Shown: piece after piece, positions 48,738 through 50,411 of the stretch
Layout: every line of letters begins with the position of its first letter
How positions within the stretch are numbered: position 1 is the first letter of the stretch
Source: a virus
Virus record (IMG/VR): IMGVR_UViG_3300046500_000035
Coordinates: 1 to 50,411 of that record
Direction: 5' to 3' (one strand)
DNA: 50,411 bases
Notes under the pieces: model-generated
Databases searched by the model: none
What the model saw: only the letters and a program-made list of their open reading frames with translations
What the model was told of the DNA's origin: nothing
Translations under genes and position numbers: made by a program

Positions 48738-49178
48738 ATGCGCACATCACCGAAGGGCATCGCCCTGATCAAGTCGTCCGAAGGCCTGCGCCTGACGGCC
48801 TATCCGGATCCAGCCACCGGTGCAGATCCGTGGACCATCGGCTATGGATCAACCCGAGGCGTACTGAAGGGCATGACGATCACTGACGAGCAGGCCGAGC
48901 GGATGCTGATCAACGACGTTTCCCGGTTCGAGCCTGAGCTTGATCGGCTGGTGAAGGTGCCCCTGAGCCAGAACCAATGGGACGCGCTGATGAGCTTCGT
49001 CTACAACCTCGGTTCGGCGAACCTGGCGTCATCGACTCTCCTCAAGCTGTTGAACGCCGGCGACTATACCCGCGCCGCAGATCAGTTCTCGCGCTGGAAC
49101 AAGGCCGCAGGCAACGAATTGCCCGGCCTGACCAAGCGCCGCACGGCCGAGCAGGCCTTGTTCCTGAGTGCAGCATGA
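48738..49178 (+). CDS. Phage lysozyme (endolysin, GH24)
   Basis: 146 aa. SPKGIALIKSSEGLRLTAYP, DPATGADPWTIGYGSTRGVL gives the E-(8)-D/C-(5)-T triad of T4-type lysozymes (Glu in SSEG, Asp/Thr in the YGST region), then LSQNQWDALMSFVYNLG and the C-terminal GLTKRRTAEQALFL. GGAG lies nine bases upstream. There is no signal-anchor sequence at the start, so it should need the holin. Coupled by ATGA to Rz. Confidence 0.93.
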   Translation: MRTSPKGIALIKSSEGLRLTAYPDPATGADPWTIGYGSTRGVLKGMTITDEQAERMLINDVSRFEPELDRLVKVPLSQNQWDALMSFVYNLGSANLASSTLLKLLNAGDYTRAADQFSRWNKAAGNELPGLTKRRTAEQALFLSAA

Positions 49179-49705
49179 TCGCCGCCATCAAGCTGGTCCC
49201 AGTCTGGGCCTGGGGCGTGGTCGCGCTGATCATCGCCTTGTCTGCCGGTTCGTTCGCCGCAGCCTGGTGCTGGCAGGCCAACGCCTATGGCCAGGTCATC
49301 GCCACGAATGAGGCCAACCGCCAAGCCGATCTGGCGCTGATCGCCAATGCCGGAGCCACACAGGCGCGCCAGGCGCTGGCCAAGCAGCAGGACGCCGAGC
49401 AGAAACTCGCGGCCATGGACAAAGGCGCCACCGAACAGAAGGAAAAGGCTAATGCTGAAAATGAAGCTCTGCGCAGCGCTGTCGCTGCTGGCACTCGCCG
49501 GTTGCGCATCGCAGGCGCCTGCACGACTGGTCCCAATAGCAGCAGCGTGTCCAAAACCGCCAGCACCACCAGCTTGGGTGATGCAGGCACCGTCGAACTC
49601 AGTCGAGAAACTGGACAAGCTGTTCTCGATCTCCGAAGAGACCTCATCTCCGACCAAGCAGCCCTGAGGGCGGCGCAGGCTTACATCAGGGACGTGTGCC
49701 ACTGA
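49175..49705 (+). CDS. Rz: Inner-membrane spanin (Rz-like)
   Basis: 176 aa from ATG 49175 (ATGA with the lysozyme stop). One N-terminal anchor (about 8-30, VPVWAWGVVALIIALSAGSF) and a periplasmic coiled coil (ATQARQALAKQQDAEQKLAA). The C-terminal IRDVCH is usual for Rz-type proteins. It links to the lipoprotein encoded inside it to fuse inner and outer membranes at lysis. Confidence 0.85.
   Translation: MIAAIKLVPVWAWGVVALIIALSAGSFAAAWCWQANAYGQVIATNEANRQADLALIANAGATQARQALAKQQDAEQKLAAMDKGATEQKEKANAENEALRSAVAAGTRRLRIAGACTTGPNSSSVSKTASTTSLGDAGTVELSRETGQAVLDLRRDLISDQAALRAAQAYIRDVCH
49452..49667 (+). CDS. Rz1: Outer-membrane spanin lipoprotein (Rz1), nested inside Rz
   Basis: 71 aa from ATG 49452 in another frame of Rz. 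MLKMKLCAALSLLALAGCAS has a lipobox (LALAGC) and the mature part AACPKPPAPPAWVMQAPSNS is Pro-rich, the Rz1 signature. Fully embedded Rz1 genes are known in lambda-like phages. Confidence 0.85.
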   Translation: MLKMKLCAALSLLALAGCASQAPARLVPIAAACPKPPAPPAWVMQAPSNSVEKLDKLFSISEETSSPTKQP

Positions 49706-49715
49706 TCGAAGCGCC

Positions 49716-49759
49716 TTGACCGGCAAGTGGGAATTCTCGTTAACTGTACGCATATACAG
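49716..49759 (+). promoter_or_regulatory. LexA-controlled promoter of the UmuD'-like gene
   Basis: TTGACC (49716-49721), 18 bases, TTAACT (49740-49745), overlapped by CTGTACGCATATACAG (49744-49759), an exact CTGT-N8-ACAG LexA box. The ATG follows 14 bases later. It is the second perfect LexA box in the prophage. Confidence 0.8.
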
Positions 49760-49773
49760 TTACGAGCTTTGCC

Positions 49774-50112
49774 ATGCTTTTCGATCAACAGAAAATTTCG
49801 CTCGACCAGCTACTCAACATCCGCGCGCCTGGCACCTACCTAATAAAGGTGGAAGGTGACAGCATGCAGGGTGCCGGAATCTTTTCCGGTGACATCCTGA
49901 TTGTGGATAAAGGCATGGAGCCTGCCGCCGGCAGAGTCGTGATTGCCCTGGTCAACCGAGATCCGCTGGTGAAATACCTGTCGTTCGTAGATGGAATGCC
50001 GGTGCTCACATCTGCAAACCCAAAATACCCAGCGCGTTACATCCTTGAGAACGATGAATTCGAAGTGTGGGGCGTGGTCACCCACAGTATCCGCGACCAC
50101 GACAGGAATTGA
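49774..50112 (+). CDS. UmuD'-like S24-fold protein, naturally short
   Basis: 112 aa. ISLDQLLNIRAPGTYLIKVE, GDSMQGAGIFSGDILIVDKG match UmuD closely, with Ser30 and Lys67 (LVKYLSF) 37 residues apart as in UmuD (60 and 97). The protein begins just before this domain, so the N-terminal arm with the Cys-Gly cleavage site is absent: it is already in the UmuD' form, which in E. coli is the active partner of UmuC. No umuC is present. It could act with host UmuC/DinB-type polymerases, or as a decoy of UmuD or LexA. Last gene before attR. Confidence 0.85.
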   Translation: MLFDQQKISLDQLLNIRAPGTYLIKVEGDSMQGAGIFSGDILIVDKGMEPAAGRVVIALVNRDPLVKYLSFVDGMPVLTSANPKYPARYILENDEFEVWGVVTHSIRDHDRN

Positions 50113-50211
50113 TTGGGAGAGGGTACAGGTCGGCAGGACGCCGGGGAGGGAGAAGCAGCTCGTACCAATTTTTGTACCACTGCATGTGTTTTCGCGGTTT
50201 TTCGCGTGTTC

Positions 50212-50258
50212 GCCAAAGTAAGAAAGAGCCTGAATTTACTGGGTTTTCTTACTTTGGC
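50212..50258. repeat. 14-bp inverted repeat between umuD' and attR
   Basis: GCCAAAGTAAGAAA (50212-50225) pairs exactly with 50245-50258, 26 bases before attR. It could be a terminator or a recombination accessory site (integrase, IHF or Xis). Two GTACCA motifs lie to its left (about 50162-50180). Confidence 0.75.
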
Positions 50259-50284
50259 CTGCCCTGCAAAACCTACTGAAAATA

Positions 50285-50332
50285 GCGGTGTAGTTCTGTT
50301 CCAGTGTCACAGGGTTGTGTTCCGTGTGGGTT
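50285..50332. repeat. attR, right attachment site
   Basis: The 30-bp core (50285-50314) is identical to 98-127; the following bases differ at 50315-50317 then match for 15 more. On the minus strand it still carries the folE GTG and first codons, cut off after codon 8-9. Confidence 0.9.
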
Positions 50333-50411
50333 CAAAAAAACGCCGGCTTGGTGGCCAGCAAAGGCGCACATAGTAGCTTAGCCGGGCGCGGAGGGGTACG
50401 GCAGGCGACCG
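50333..50411. other. Host DNA: former upstream region of folE
   Basis: No gene seen. Because folE is on the minus strand, this is the natural upstream region of folE; any host folE promoter lying here or further right now points into the end of the prophage rather than to the intact gene. Confidence 0.6.

Larger units (their letters stand above)
98..50314. mobile_element. Complete temperate myovirus prophage integrated at folE
   Basis: A direct repeat (98-127 and 50285-50314, 30 bp perfect, extended to 48 bp with 3 mismatches) brackets integrase, repressor, replication, head, contractile tail and lysis genes. The repeat-to-repeat distance is 50,187 bp, which would be the circular phage length. 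No insertion sequence was seen and only one gene looks broken (2774-3704), so the prophage is probably intact. Sheath (DUF3383), tube (DUF3277) and baseplate J proteins indicate a contractile tail. Confidence 0.95.

Noticed and set aside
50113-50373. Open frame running through attR
   Set aside because: It crosses the recombination site into host DNA, has no ribosome binding site and no recognisable protein features.
1-50411. CRISPR array, insertion sequences or rRNA
   Set aside because: No regularly spaced repeats, transposase or rRNA-like sequence was found on reading through the window.

Overview
The window is one complete, tightly packed temperate-phage genome integrated in a Pseudomonas-type chromosome, with a few dozen bases of host DNA at each end. 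The left end (minus strand) holds the first 41 codons of folE (GTP cyclohydrolase I). A 48-bp near-identical direct repeat (30 bp perfect, then 3 mismatches) lies at 98-145 and 50285-50332 and marks attL and attR, giving a prophage unit of 50,187 bp inserted across the folE start codon. Host assignment rests on the FolE N-terminus, the moderately high GC and the phage protein families; species cannot be fixed from this.

Layout. Left arm (146-15225), almost all minus strand: integrase, excisionase, NinX-like protein, many small ATGA-coupled genes, a TGT/DpdA-like enzyme, two DNA methyltransferase-like proteins, a YqaJ-type exonuclease, a putative single-strand annealing protein and a large coiled-coil protein. 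Three genes (4024, 5280, 7044) point the other way and look like inserted cargo. Control region (15226-17800): a CI-repressible leftward promoter with a boxA (nut-like) leader, a LexA-boxed small gene, a CI-like S24 repressor, shared operators, a rightward promoter, Cro and two small DNA-binding-type proteins. Replication and nin region (17826-23728): Rha-family regulator, O-like and DnaC-like proteins, an FtsK-gamma-like protein, NinB, NinG, an HNH/AP2 endonuclease and a Q-position gene.

Late region (23923-49705), plus strand: TM protein, lipoprotein and holin, portal, head morphogenesis, protease/scaffold, cement, DUF2184 capsid, connectors, DUF3383 sheath and DUF3277 tube (so a contractile-tailed myovirus), chaperone with a -1 frame extension, tape measure with tail lysozyme, a small Pam3-like baseplate, collar fibre, then terminase small and large subunits (unusually placed after the tail), a second fibre with an S74 chaperone, a reversed AT-richer glycosyltransferase, lysozyme, and Rz with nested Rz1. 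At the right end a LexA-boxed UmuD'-like gene precedes attR.

Points of most interest: the DpdA-like enzyme in a phage that integrates at folE, whose product starts 7-deazaguanine synthesis; an HNH/AP2 gene that seems to have displaced the tail of ninG; two perfect LexA boxes together with a repressor whose cleavage site is not the usual Ala-Gly; twin GTAACC-N6-GGTTAC operators; a recurring inverted repeat at 17863 and 24682; a structured noncoding block at 14463-14653; and a gene broken at a 7-G run.
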